Below are positions 45,891 to 57,652 of a stretch of 64,000 nucleotides of DNA, in pieces. Source of the stretch: Diphasiastrum complanatum (Eukaryota > Streptophyta > Lycopodiopsida > Lycopodiales > Lycopodiaceae); contig CM055102.1 in NCBI GenBank assembly GCA_029204225.1, forward strand, positions 1,758,854 through 1,822,853, written 5' to 3'. The notes under the pieces are model-generated. The model was given only the letters and a program-made list of their open reading frames with translations. It made no database searches and was not told the DNA's origin. The first letter of the stretch is position 1. Every line of letters starts with the position of its first letter. The position numbers were made by a program, and so were the translations under genes.

Positions 45891-46876
45891 AACACGTGCT
45901 CACCATCCTGCCCCCTTCTCCTCCTCCCCTTGTTTGCTTTTCTTTGCTTTTCTTTCTTCTGCTTCCGCTTCTTCTTCTTCTTCGTTTTTCAATTCCCTTG
46001 TATTGCACTCGTAATTCTACTCGTCGCTTACATTTCCATGTATTCTTTTTGTTTTATGTGTTCTCTTCGGTAACTGTGGTGCGGTGATGGCGGACTTTGG
46101 CTTTTCCACAAAGAAACGCGCCTTAGCTAGAGGTCCTGTAGCTTCTGAGATCAAGGTGGGGCCGTCGCACCCAGAATGAGCTTTCTTATCTTTGTTGCTT
46201 TGAAAGTCATCCTGCTTTCTTTTTTTTCTTGTGGCAAATCAACAAGCACCACAGATTCTCTGAGGAGTTTAGAATGTATTTATTTGTTAGTGTTTGATTT
46301 TGTTTTGGCTGGAAGCGTTAGATTAGTTTGTTTATAATTGAGTGTTATGGACTTCTGTTTTCTTAGCATTGCTTACTGATTAAGGAGCAACTCATTTATG
46401 ATTTAATATCGTAGACGTTGCTTGCTTGTTCCGTTATTTCGGGAACCATATATACTTCCCTTCATTTAGAATAGCGCCGCTCACTTATATAGTTTAAAGC
46501 GTGATTAAACCTTTTAATTACGCTCAGCAGAATCTCAGTATTCCTGATCAGGAGGCAGATCGGACGTACAGACGCTTTCTAAACGTTTCAATCTACCGTT
46601 GTGACCGGATCTGTTGTTTATTAATATTGGCTCTAATCTGAAGCACGCATTTTTTTAGAGTGACTACTTCCGTTTATGAACTTTAACGAAGCAGGAAGCG
46701 ATTATCGTGTTTCAGAGCAAAATGCCGGGAGGTGTTTTTATCATTGGCAGCTTTTGCTTTGAGAATTTAACAATGCTGCAATAAAATGCATTTATGTAGT
46801 CCTGGAACCGTTTCTAGTCCTTGTAAGTCTTGCATGTCTTCAACAAAGTGAAAAATATAATTGATAGTTAGCTGTC
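45891..46876 (+). promoter_or_regulatory. ZF-HD promoter/leader: G-box, TC-rich 5' UTR, possible intron
   Basis: A CACGTG G-box stands at 45893-45898. It is followed by a strongly pyrimidine-rich stretch (about 45900-46010, CTTCTTCTTC runs) typical of plant 5' UTRs. An upstream ATG at 46087 opens a 30-codon frame ('MADFGFSTKKRALARGPVAS', stop at about 46177). Inside it AAG|GTGGGG (46155/46156) looks like a splice donor, and ATAG (to 46867) just before the main ATG could be an acceptor. Confidence 0.5.
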
Positions 46877-47608
46877 ATGATGAGTTTAGGAAGCCAAGAA
46901 GGTGAAATCCCGATAGCAATTCCTCCAAACTACGGTACTTCGATGCACGAATCGGCCAAACTTAAATTGCTAAGCAGTAGCAATGGCAGATCATTGGAAG
47001 AGATCAAGCCATTGGAGATAAAAGGTAACAAACTCATCAAATACAGAGAATGCCAGAAGAATCACGCAGCTAATATTGGAGCCCACGCCCTTGATGGATG
47101 TGGAGAATTTATGCCAAGCGGAGAAGAGGGCGCCCTGGAAGCGCTAAAGTGTGCTGCGTGCAACTGCCATCGCAATTTTCATCGAAGAGAAGTGGAAGGG
47201 GACATTTCCTGTGGGTGTCACCATATAGGAAACGAAAAACGAGGCGCTTCATCGCCAATACTTGTGCCTCATCCTGCACCACTTGCTGTGTCATCTGCAG
47301 GCGCAATCCCTTCTCGTATACCTGCTTCCATGATCATGGCCCTGAGCACTGGTGCACAGGCAGACTCTGATGATCAGGATGGTGGCTATTTTCGGTCTCC
47401 TTCTTCTTTAAGGAAACGGTTTAGAACCAAGTTCTCAAACGAACAGAAGGACAAGATGCTATCGTTTGCTGACAAGTTGGGTTGGAAATTTCAAAAGCAT
47501 GATGAGGCAGAGGTTCAGCAGTTTTGCGAAGACACTGGCGTGAAACGCCACGTCCTAAAAGTTTGGATGCATAATAACAAGCATACACTTGGCAAAAGAC
47601 TACTATGA
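46877..47608 (+). CDS. Zinc-finger homeodomain (ZF-HD) transcription factor
   Basis: 243 residues, uninterrupted, the only convincing host gene here. The ZF-HD dimerisation domain covers about residues 55-107, starting '[20 protein letters not shown]' with Cys/His at C59, H63, H70, C75, C92, C95, C97, H98 and H102. After a Pro/Ala/Ser-rich linker comes an atypical homeodomain at about 178-241 ('[15 protein letters not shown]'), with a recognition helix containing '[18 protein letters not shown]'. This arrangement is specific to the plant ZF-HD family of nuclear DNA-binding proteins, which form homo- and heterodimers; length is in the usual range. Members are usually intronless in the coding part. 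The start is the first of two adjacent ATGs. An extra N-terminal exon from 46087 is possible. The exact paralogue cannot be named. Confidence 0.96.
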   Translation: MMSLGSQEGEIPIAIPPNYGTSMHESAKLKLLSSSNGRSLEEIKPLEIKGNKLIKYRECQKNHAANIGAHALDGCGEFMPSGEEGALEALKCAACNCHRNFHRREVEGDISCGCHHIGNEKRGASSPILVPHPAPLAVSSAGAIPSRIPASMIMALSTGAQADSDDQDGGYFRSPSSLRKRFRTKFSNEQKDKMLSFADKLGWKFQKHDEAEVQQFCEDTGVKRHVLKVWMHNNKHTLGKRLL

Positions 47609-50319
47609 TGATCGTTTGTTTTGCTTCATGCTCAGCAGTGAGCCGCTGTCTCTACAACATCCTGAAAGAACCGACTACGATATTTGAAGTTGGTTGCTGA
47701 TATGCCGCTTAGCTCTCTCCTTTCGGAACATGTCTGTCAAGTTAGAACTCTTTCCATGCAAAGAGCACGCCAATTCATCTTATGAACTTCGAAAAGAGGA
47801 TGTCAAGCTCGCTCCTAAGTTTATAGCCATTTCTTCAATAAGATCCTAGATTAGAACGTTATCTCCCAATTTGAGAAGTTATAGGAGCCTATCATAAAAA
47901 GTTTACTTTGTAAGCTATAAATTTTCGTGGTTGAAATCTGCACCACGTTTTCGTCAGATCTGATGTTTTGTTGATATCAAGTAAGTCCACTATCATGGCT
48001 ATTTCTTCCAGAATTTTTACCGACACATAGAAGCGACGTTATCAATTTGCAACCGATTCCAAACTAAATTGCCTGCGTATGTCCTATTGTGGCCGAATGT
48101 AGTTATATTTCTATGCTGCTCTAGATCCCTTGAGTTGGAATTGGAAATTGTTTTGAGTACTGTGGTATCTGCATTATTATATTTTCTCTTGTATCCCGAA
48201 GACGTGACTTGTCCTTTTTGGTATTGATATAATTATTTTCCACTTGTGAAACACATAATATGACATACTAGAAGACTTACGAGTAACGGAAACGCAAATC
48301 AATGAAATTCTGAACACCTTTTGTGACAGGTGCATCGAATTACCCTTCATAGAATTAGTTTTGCTTTTTCCTACTCTTTCTTTACCAGGCCGATTATTTG
48401 GTTTCTAGGCAGTCTGTTGGAAGAAAAAGAGAGTAAAAACATTGAGTAATATACAGGATAGACGAAATATATAAATAAGGAGCAGTTGTTGGTTTTTACA
48501 ACGCTCATGAATTGCTTGTCACAGCAATAGTTAGCATTAGAAAGGGGCTTAATTTCACTAATGCAGCGAAGCTTATCTGCGAATAATGCAAGTAATAACC
48601 GTGAGCTTTTGGAAGCCTTCAAACATAAAATAGCCAGTATCCGCTTCAGGTTTGCTAGGTCAAATATAACTGGCCTACAAAAAAAAAGGCTTGCGATAGA
48701 AGATTGAGAGAAGCTTTTCTTGAGCTTAATCCAGTAAAGTCTGAGGACTTTTGGTGATTTTCAGCCGTTAATCTGCCAATTCACAAAACAAATAAAGTGC
48801 CAGAACTATATTGCTCTTCTCTCTACCACTACTTAGTTTTACATGACAAATTTTCAGAGTATTGACATTTACTATAACTGTGATTCTAAGATTGTACAAT
48901 TTTTGCCTTTCTTTGTTGTATGTCCTCATTTTGTTGACTGAATGTTGGTGTCAAACCCCTGACCACAATTGTTTAATGTTCACCAACATGCCACTTAATA
49001 GGACCATTCTGGCATTCTACTAGAACAACTCATCCACAATTTTGAGCTTAGGCAATCTGAATTATTACACAAGTAGAAGTTGATTCTTGAGTCATAGTAA
49101 TATAAATTCTCCAGTTTTGTTTTTTAGGTGAATTTTGGAATTGTTCTGGCCCCGGCATGATGATCATTGCTACCATTGATACCATTAGCCATGCACAGAA
49201 GCTGCTGGCTCACGCATTTTTGTCTCATATCCATATCCAGAGAAGTTGAAACTTGACAAGTGGTTGGCCAGAGGCAAGGGCAAGGGCCACAACCTACAGC
49301 CTATAGCCCACAAAACAGGTAACTCAGTGGGTGGTCGTCCTGTGGGACCCAAAGTCTACTGGGGTAAATTCTGGTGGTTGGACTAACTTAACAACCAGTT
49401 TGCATCTGCCAACACAAAAAGAAACTTGGGTAGATTTAGGCTAATGGAATGGTCAGCCATTCATAAGACTAGTCCCCTGTGCTAAATTGCTTAATTTACA
49501 TCAACATGGAGGAAGTTAAATTTACATGCCTTTTGGAAAGTAGCCATCATTAAATTTCAGTAATGAATGTTCCCAAGAGGATGTGGGAGCTTATTAGGAA
49601 GTTGGAAATTTTTGGAAGCTGAAAACATTAATATGAAGAAGAGAGAAATTCTTAGGGAATAGTAAGCTGGAAATTACATGTTAGGAAACTTCAGCATGAA
49701 GGTTCAAGGTTGTCGTTGCTCACCACAGCTAGAAATTGTCTTCATGTAGTAAATGGAATAGATGCTTCCTCATCGGAGACTGGATGATTACCTACTTACT
49801 ACCAAAATGTATATAGCAAGGCTGTTTTAGCTTAAATAATCAAGTGCTGCCCACCAAACATAGATGGGTGGTACACATAAGAGACACCCAATTGATATCA
49901 ACGATGCACACTCCATCTTCATCATTTACTTAACCATTGACCATCATCACACCACCACTTGTTGCTAGGATTTAGCATCATGCCAAGATTGCTTAATTCA
50001 TTATCCTTTGGTTATTCAAATATATATTATAATACCCTTGATCTGGATTCTCAATATACCTTTTGGCCTTGTCTTGGCTTGGTCAACTCAAATTTGTGAA
50101 ATTAGTCAAGCTCATCAAATTAGCAATGTAGATAGCATGAGTTTTTTTTAGATTGCATATCAATGAGACCATTGGAGACCACTAAGTGTGGAAAGGAGCC
50201 ATTAACCACCATGATGCCACTAGTTGGTCATTATCTCACCAATCCCTATGTCATCTTCTATCTATGTACCACCTTTTGTTCTCCAACAACAAATTATAAA
50301 TAGGAGTATGATCTTTACT
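47609..50319. other. Intergenic sequence downstream of ZF-HD gene
   Basis: Includes the 3' UTR of the ZF-HD gene. No clear polyA signal stands out (AATAAG near 47837). No convincing ORF, RNA gene or transposon seen. Short frames such as 48371-48622 (minus) lack family features. Confidence 0.6.
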
Positions 50320-50510
50320 AGTGCTCGGGAAAACCGGCAAACTATAGGAATGGAACTGACAAGTTTTCTTAAAAGCTGGCATCATAAAATGTCTGACATT
50401 TTTTATACAAGCATATATATCTTTCTATGAGTAAAAGTCTTCAAAGAACTGAGAAGTTTTATAAAATGCAGGTTTTTTGAGGATTGCTCAAAAGAGGTTT
50501 CCCGAGCACT
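50320..50510. mobile_element. MITE-like foldback element
   Basis: Terminal inverted repeats AGTGCTCGGGAAAACC (50320) and GGTTTCCCGAGCACT (50496-50510) enclose 191 bp without coding capacity. No matching target duplication could be seen, so the superfamily is unknown. Confidence 0.5.
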
Positions 50511-50761
50511 GATCAACACTTGAGAAATTAGTGGGCAAAATCAATGTTAGCCAGGTAAATAGGGCCCGAACCTAGGTATCAACCAAACTCTGGTTGGTAT
50601 GTAGCGATACCTAGTACAAATTCGGAACCCCCGATATCAACTAACTCGATTCTTGGGTCAATACTCATTTTTACCCATGCAATACTCATGTTGACACCCA
50701 AGCATCTAAAAAACTATGGGTTTTTGCTTAGGTATCAAGATAATATTAGGTTTTGATGGTG

Positions 50762-50785
50762 TATATATATATATATATATATATA
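50762..50785. repeat. (TA)12 microsatellite
   Basis: Simple TA repeat just upstream of the long direct repeat. Confidence 0.9.
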
Positions 50786-51424
50786 ATGTAACATATTTTT
50801 TTAAACTGTCCCAAATACATTGGTGGGCACCTAAGTATTATGTTTTCTTCAAATGGAGGTGCTTACTACTTTATAAAATATGTCTTATTTTGAATAAAGC
50901 TTGGGGAGAAAGGGAAGGAGTAGAAGCTGTTTTGCTTGGTGCCTCCCATCTCCTCCACTTCCAATTTGTGCTCAATCCCACAGAGACAAGGAGGAGGAAA
51001 GGAGAAGAGGCTGATCTGCCTGGTGCCTTCCACTCTAACTTCTTTGTCGGATCTTTGCTGCAAACTACTTTTAGTTCATTGCTATTGATCTGTTGGTTGA
51101 TTTATAATATTGTGTTTATTCTCTGGATTATTGTTTGCGCATTGTAAGTTTATGCCCTTGTTGCCTTTAACATTTGATTGCAGATTTTGAGAGGTTGCAA
51201 GTCAAATTACTACCTCTAACATTGTTACTACAGACCTGTAAAGTTGTGGGCACTTTGCTGTTCTCTGCTTGTTAAGCACTTATGGTTTTTGATTTCATTA
51301 TGCTCTGCAGATCAATGCTTGCATGCTTTCTCATTTGTATAGATTCTATGAATAGAATGACAGATGTTTGCTTGATGTTGTGGATGATTTAAAGATTAGA
51401 CATTGTGAAACATACAAGATAATG

Positions 51425-51507
51425 CATCTTGGTTTTAAGGGGGCTTGATCTTGGGACCAAAGGAACTTTGGATGCCAAGCTAACCAATTGAGCCAACCCT
51501 TGAATAT
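51425..51507 (-). mobile_element. Short tRNA-derived SINE, copy 1
   Basis: 83 bp, absent from the matching site at 56698-56713. Flanked by a 16-bp target duplication AACATACAAGATAATG (51409-51424, 51508-51523). The minus strand has an A-box-like TGGCTCAATTGGTTAGC; the B box is degraded (GATCAAGCC). 'GGTTGGCTCAA', 'AGCTTGGCATCCAAAGTT' and 'AAAACCAAGA' are shared with copy 2. Confidence 0.85.
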
Positions 51508-52103
51508 AACATACAAGATAATGAAAGTTCTTCATAACTAAAGGGATAGACATAGCCCACATTCCAAACTTGAGGATCGTTGCTCATATCTTGGAAGAAC
51601 TATCTTCTTGTCTTCTGTTATTAATTTGACAATAATTCTACAACCCTGATTGCCAAGCATCATTAAAGCAAAAAATAGCTTGCTCATCGATGGTTTCTAG
51701 GGCTTGATCTATGATTTTATTCTTGCCTGTAGCCGCTTCCCCTACTCCAGTGATCTCGGCTGGTTCCTTCTCTCCTTCCTCTTACTTGAGTGCCCTGCGA
51801 CTTGCTTAGGGCTGTGTTTGAGCCCAAACCCTGTCTGGCTACGCCCTTCCTCCACCTGAAGCGCGACCTTTTCTCCTTACCTGAACTTGCTGTCTGGGGA
51901 CTTCTGTTTGCGATCTTCTTTCCTACCTGGGGATCCCTGCCGGCTTATCTCTCCACGCAGCCCTGCTCCCTCTACCTGCGACTGTTCGTCTTTACACATT
52001 GTGGATCGCCGGCCTAGCCCCTTCTCTAACCACCCCTCTACCTGCGATTTGCCTTTCCCAACCTGATCACTACCCTGTCCGGCTCTTTCCACCCTGCCCA
52101 ATG

Positions 52104-52190
52104 CTTCTTGGTTTTCAAGGGGAGGCTCGAACCTGGGATCAAAGAAACTTTGGATGCCAAGCTAACCAGTTGAGCCAACCCCGTTGGGTC
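52104..52190 (-). mobile_element. Short tRNA-derived SINE, copy 2
   Basis: 87 bp, absent at 57286-57298. Flanked by a 13-bp target duplication ACCCTGCCCAATG (52091-52103, 52191-52203). The minus strand has A box TGGCTCAACTGGTTAGC (52161-52177) and B box GGTTCGAGCC (52124-52133), the internal RNA polymerase III promoter pattern of tRNA-derived SINEs. It ends 'GAAAACCAAGAAG' without a long A tail. Confidence 0.88.
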
Positions 52191-52560
52191 ACCCTGCCCA
52201 ATGACCTCTCCTCTTGCGTGATCTCTGAAATGTATCACAGATTGCAATCAAAATGAGAGGAGGCATGGACCTGCTTTGGTTTGCTGATATATTCAATGTA
52301 TCCTCTAAAATGTGTACTCAGAAATTTGATTGCACTGGCAGCCAAGTGAGGAAGTAACTAATCCTCTGATTCTGAGCCAGGCGCACATAGTGGGCCGTGA
52401 GCTAGCTCATTTCCATCACGTTGGGCGGCAGACAGGCCTCCTACATTATCTCATGATCTGAAACTTATGAGTATGTGAAATCTTTCTCACAGTCCGGTGT
52501 GAGATAGCTGACAAGGCGCGACTGTGAGTCTATCACTCTCATCCTCTTGTGGGAAGTAAG

Positions 52561-53633
52561 AATCAGAGACACGTTTGGTTTCGGGCTCCAAAAACTTCAA
52601 CCTTAACTACCCATTGTTGATTAGAAAAGGAAATTATGGGCATATAGATTATTGTAAGACGGGGCATCCCAAACATCTAGTTTGTAACCCGTTTATTGCT
52701 TACTTGAGATCTTCCAATCTCATCTGTGGAGATCTTTAACCTTTAACCCCAGCCATTCAGTCACCCATCGTTCATGATCTAGTGATGTTGTACGCATTTC
52801 TATCTTGCTTGTCTATCACTGCTCGCAATGTGCGTTATCACATTTTGGCCCTACGGTGCTTGATTGAGGATACATCTCTTAGCTTTGGGAAAGTATTCTT
52901 GAAGCCTATGCAAATGGTTCAGTTGAAGATTAGGCGGTCATCCAAAATCTAACCTTGTTTTACCTCACTTGTTAAGTGATTTCTAGCTCATACACAAGTC
53001 AGGATTGTATGTCCTATCGGTATCTCAAAAGCCAGAGCTTACAAGCATGATTTCTTGTTCATTTCAGAGTTCCTCAGGCTATCTGAAAATTGTCGGTAGA
53101 CCGTTAGGAATTTGTCTTGCCAATTGCCATTGAAAGTGCCGGTGGTCATGAACGGCCTTATTTTTGACTCCATACCCAATGGAGCTTGAGCTATAATTGT
53201 GGTATAAACCGACTTCCGTTAGCATTTCCTTAGATTGCCAGTCTATTTGGGGGTCGTTTTATAATCCTTCAGTGGTGCGTCTGTCGAGAGGAGCATGAGC
53301 TCCTTTTGAATTCTTGATTATTGTTTGAAAGTGTTTTCAAACGGTTCTGTTGAAATTGACCATTAATTTGCATAGCCAAAAGCTCGTGTTATCCAAATTG
53401 TCTGTAAAGGTTTGAATGCCTTGCGGCAATCGGAGCCTCTGTTGTATCAATTTTATGAGTGACTCTCGAGGTCTTTTTGGATAAGGCTTGAGCACCAACA
53501 ATTGTGAGGTTTGTTTGGAGCAATGGTTTGTGCAAGTAGGGTCATTGGGCATTGTATTGAGAACTAGACCAATACTGGACGTGTTGGAGGTTCCTTTAAA
53601 AAAAAATTTGATTGATTGAAAAAAATATAATCA
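52561..53633 (+). other. Probable leader of gag-only element
   Basis: No ORF of interest. It links repeat A to the gag-like frame. 'AATCAGAGAC' directly after repeat A faintly recalls a primer-binding site, but the match is weak. Confidence 0.35.
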
Positions 53634-55117
53634 TGATTCCCATGCGCCTAGTGCGACGAGGATTTTTATTCTATGATGAGAATGATTCTCAAGCCATAGA
53701 AAATTTGTATAGAAATTTATTTCTTGGAGAATCCACCCATAAGTGAAATTTCAATGACTGTATAAAATTTAATGATTCAATTGATGAATCAGAGTTATTA
53801 GTAGAACCCACGAAAAAGCCACCATTTCTTCATGAAGAAGAATGGGATTTACTGGTGTGCGACTTTCTTGAAAATTTGAGTGAAGAATCTTTTGAAATAT
53901 CACCCTTTTGCACCGACCATGAAAGAGATGATTCAAATAAATCTGATATGATTGGTTTAGAGCATGGTGGAGACTTCACTTATGAAGTTAAAGAGAACGC
54001 GACATTACAAATCAATTATTTTGTGACTATTAACCATAGTCCGATTGTGATTCAAAACCCAATTCTTGAAGTTGATGAAATCCTAGCAAGGTTTGGTATT
54101 GTATCGAATAGCAATCATAAATAATCCACTACCAAGGATGTGAGTGTTGGCATTGATATTGAAATGGTGAACAATTCTACTTAAAGTCTTGAAATGGACG
54201 ATCAAAAGCTTGGGGAAGATGTATCAGCACTGGGCCATCGATCCCCTAATGAACGTCTTGATCACATTGAAAGTGGTCCCAACCTTGATGAGTTGGAGCA
54301 CGATGGTGGAAAATCAAATGTTAAACCTGATTGTAATATTGTGCAACTTCCATTAGTTGTTGGCGACTCCCTCTGTGTTAGACCAAAGCTTGTTTACTTA
54401 TTGAAAATCCATCACTATGATGGAGAGAGAGGTGATAAAGCTGAAATCTTTATACAAAAATTTGTGACCCTCTCTTTCCTAGATGGTTTTTCACAGCCTA
54501 GTGAATGGAAGCTCTTGTTTCCATTGTACTTGACTGGTCATGTTAGAAATTGGTACGACAATATTGAATTTTTTGAAAATCATTATCTGGACTCGTGGGA
54601 CACCCTACCAAAAGCATTGTTGGATGAATACTCACCCACGATGAATTTAACGGTTGCTTGTTACCATTTGGTAACTATCAGACAATGTGAAGATGAGTAT
54701 GTGAGTAGATATGCTCATAGACATAGTTGGTTTGTGCAGAAATATATAACCCCGTATAAAATGCCGATTGAACTAGTAATGGATGCTTTCATAAGTGGAT
54801 TACAGCCTGATGTACAAATTCATATAAGGCAAAAACGTTTGGCCGATGTGAACGATGAAATCTTAATGGCAGAGCACTATGAGAAAGTTGTAATTGACAT
54901 CGATTTATCTACGCATTATGTGTGTCGCATATTACCCCTATTACCTGATGTGTCAAACCCAGACAAGAGGGTGGATATGTTAGTTGATGACTCTCAGTGT
55001 AGTAGGAGTCAAGCCCATGGTGTGACACTTAAAGATCCTGTTATGACCGCATTGAATACTAATACCCAAGTTAGAGACGCTTGGGAATGGAAGCCAAGAG
55101 TGAAACAAAAGTTTTGA
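53634..55117 (+). pseudogene. Gag-like ORF of a non-autonomous LTR element
   Basis: One frame of about 490 codons from ATG 53634 ('MIPMRLVRRGFLFYDE') with stops near 53743, 54122 and 54182; open from 54194 to 55117. The C-terminal half has the pattern of a retrotransposon Gag capsid domain: 'RNWYDNIEFFENHYLDSWDT', 'LPKALLDEYSP', 'RQCEDEYVSRYAHRHSWFV', 'ELVMDAFISGLQPDVQIHIR'. No zinc knuckle, protease or RT follows, so it would depend on another element. It differs from the gags of Gypsy-1 and Gypsy-2. Confidence 0.7.
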
Positions 55118-55674
55118 CTTAGGAGTTCATCTTGTCTTTAAGGTTGGAAGAATTGACCAACCATAAATCTGACCAGTAGTATAATTACTACTTTATTCAG
55201 CCAGTAATTTCACAACGTGAGATAACCAACATTCGTGTTGGTTTTGGCACCTGGCGCATTTTGAACACTTTTTGATATGTGAAATTTGAAACCCTATGAT
55301 GATTTATCCTATGATTTGTGACCGGACTCCATAGCCCAATGGATAAGGCAATGAAACTTTAAATGATAATTGAAAATGAACTAAGCTACTAATTGTGATC
55401 TGATTGTGTTACAGTATTATCAAGCCTTGTATGCAGGACCTGAGATGTTCTTCTTCATGAAGATCTTATGCTGAGTGGAACCCTTTTGGGTCGGCCTAAG
55501 ATGCTATTGGCCGGTCCAGGGGGGTAATTTGTTGTTGTTTATCTTGAAGACAAGTTGTTGTATGGCTTTTGGGTCAGCCTAGGATGCTATTGGCTGGTCC
55601 ATTGGTCTTTTTGTAACCAGAGATGCTGAGTTCAAGGAATGGAGACCATTCTTTACCCATGAATGTCGCCACTG
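55118..55674 (+). other. Noncoding tail of gag-only element
   Basis: No ORF. 'gatgctattggc(c/t)ggtcca' occurs twice (about 55490 and 55580). At 55325-55350 'CTCCATAGCCCAATGGATAA' resembles the 5' half (D arm, A box) of a tRNA without the rest. Confidence 0.4.
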
Positions 55675-56083
55675 TTTGCGGGGAAAAATACCCCTTTTTC
55701 AAGTTATTTTTGACAAAAAATCATCGCCGCACGCTATTATGCTAACGCGGAACTGTAAAAAACGACGCGTAAATGGCCCATAATGGCCGGTTGCACTGTT
55801 ATTAAAATACTATTCAACAGTACTACTAATTAAAAACTTGGTCGTGAGCCCATAAAAACTGAAACCGTAAATAGTGCCCAACTTGACTTTGAAATTGCAA
55901 GTTGAGGCCAAGTTAGGTGCTAAAAAACAAATTTGGGCTAGTGCCCTATTTTTAGAGTCAGTTTTTGAAAAGTCATAAGGAGGTGCCCCATTTCTTGAAG
56001 GGGTGCACCTCTAGCCCATTGAGCCCCTACGTATGATCAAGGAGGGGTGTGGGACAATAGTACCATTCTCATTGTCATCCTCT

Positions 56084-56174
<91 letters not shown>

Positions 56175-56183
56175 CTTGTGTGG
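55675..56183 (+). repeat. 5' part of probable 3' LTR of gag-only element
   Basis: Starts TGTTTGCGGGGAAAAATACC, a near-palindromic start like the Gypsy-2 LTR (TGTTAGGGG...CCCAACA). It contains a GA tract at 56086-56173 (interrupted once at 56149) and leads into repeat copy B. Its counterpart is absent from copy A. Confidence 0.45.
56086..56173. repeat. (GA)n microsatellite
   Basis: 88 bp of GA with one AA interruption. The Arg-Glu or Ser-Leu frames across it are artefacts. Confidence 0.95.
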
Positions 56184-57652
56184 AGAAGCTTGGGGAGAAA
56201 GGGAAGGAGTAGAAGCTGTTTTGCTTGGTGCCTCCCATCTCTTCCACTTGCAATTTGTGCTCAATCCCACAGAGACAAGGAGGAGGAAAGGAGAAGAGGC
56301 TGATCTACCTAGTGCCTTTCACTCTAACTTCTTTGTTGGATCTTTGTTGCAAACTACTTTTAATTCATTGTTATTGATCTGTTGGTTGATTTATAACATT
56401 GTGTTTATTCTCTAGATTATTGTTTGCGGATTGTGAGTTTATGCCCTTGCTGCCTCTAACATTTGATTGCAGATTTTGAGAGGTTGCAAGTTAGATTACT
56501 ACCTCTAACATTGTTACTGTAGGCCTGTGAAGCTGTGGGTACTTTGTTGTTCTCTGCTTGTTAAGTACTTATGGTTTTTGGTTTCATTATGCTCTGCAAA
56601 TCAATGCTTGCATGCTTTCTCATTTGTATAGATTCTGTGAATAGAATGACAGATGTTTGCTTGATGTTGTGGATGATCTAAAGATTAGACATTGTGAAAC
56701 ATACAAGATAATGAAAGTTCTTCATAACTAAAGGGAAAGACATAGCCCACATTCCAGACTTGAGGATTGTTGCTTTGATCTTGGAAGAACCATCTTCTTG
56801 TCTTCTGTTATTAATTTGACAATAATTCTACAGCCCTGACCACCAAGCATCCTTAGAGTAGAAAATAGCTTGCTCATCGATCGATGGTTTCTGAGGCTTG
56901 ATCTGTGATTTTATTTATGCCTATAGCCGCTCTCCCTGTTGCAAGTGATCTTGGTTGGTTCCTTCTCTCCTTGCTCTTACCTGAGGGCCCTGCGACTTGC
57001 CAAGGGCTGTGTTTGAGCCCAAACCCTACTTGGCTATGCCCTTCCTCCACTTGAAGCGCGACCTTTTCTCCTTACCTGAACCTACTGTCTGGGGACTTTT
57101 TCCTGCAATCTTCTTTCCTACCTGCAGATCCCTGCCGGCTTATCTCTCCACGCAGCCCTGCTCCCTCTACCTGCAACTGTTCATCTTTACACATTGTGGA
57201 TCGCCGGCCTAGCCCCTTCTTTAACCACCCCTCTACCTGCGATTTGCCCTTCCCAACCTAATCGCTACCCTGTCCGGCTCTTTCCACCCTGCCCAGTGAC
57301 CTCTCCTCTTGCGTGATCTCTGAAATGTATCACATATTACAATCAAAATGAGAGGAGGCATGGACCTGCCTTGGTTTGTTGATATATTCAATGTATCCTC
57401 TAAAATGTGTACTCAGAAATTTGATTGCGCTGGCAGCCAAGTGAGGAAGTAACTAGTCCTCTTATCCTGAGCCAGGCGCACATAGTGGGCCATAAGTTAG
57501 CTCATTTCCATCACGTTGGCCGGTGGGCCTCCTACATTATCTCATGATCTGAAACTTATGAGTATGTGAATTATCTTTCTCACACTAAGGTGTGAGATTG
57601 CTGACAAGGCGCGGCTGTGAGTCTATCACTCTCATCCTCTTGTGGGAAGTAA
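56184..57652 (+). repeat. Long direct repeat, copy B
   Basis: Partner of 50892-52560. It lacks both SINEs and so shows the empty sites. It ends exactly where a minus-oriented Gypsy LTR piece starts (57653). No protein-coding content recognised; the Pro/Leu/Cys-rich frame at 56997-57212 is also found in copy A but shows no family. Confidence 0.75.

Larger units (their letters stand above)
50892..52560 (+). repeat. Long direct repeat, copy A (probable LTR of gag-only element)
   Basis: Matches 56184-57652 from AAGCTTGGGGAG to GTGGGAAGTAAG, with scattered differences and two extra segments that are SINE insertions. A gag-like ORF lies between the copies and both copies face the same way, so they are read as LTR parts of one element. 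Copy A lacks the 5' 0.5 kb that precedes copy B. No typical CA end or PBS was found, so another origin (duplicated transcribed sequence) remains possible. Confidence 0.6.

Noticed and set aside
48371-48622. Minus-strand 83-codon frame downstream of ZF-HD
   Set aside because: No domain, no homologue known to me, AT-rich context; length is within chance.
51790-52256. Pro/Leu/Cys-rich frames in the long repeats as a gene
   Set aside because: They overlap SINE and repeat sequence, occur in several frames and strands, and differ between copies A and B.
55325-55360. tRNA gene
   Set aside because: Only a D-arm/A-box-like part is visible; no anticodon arm, T arm or acceptor pairing follows.
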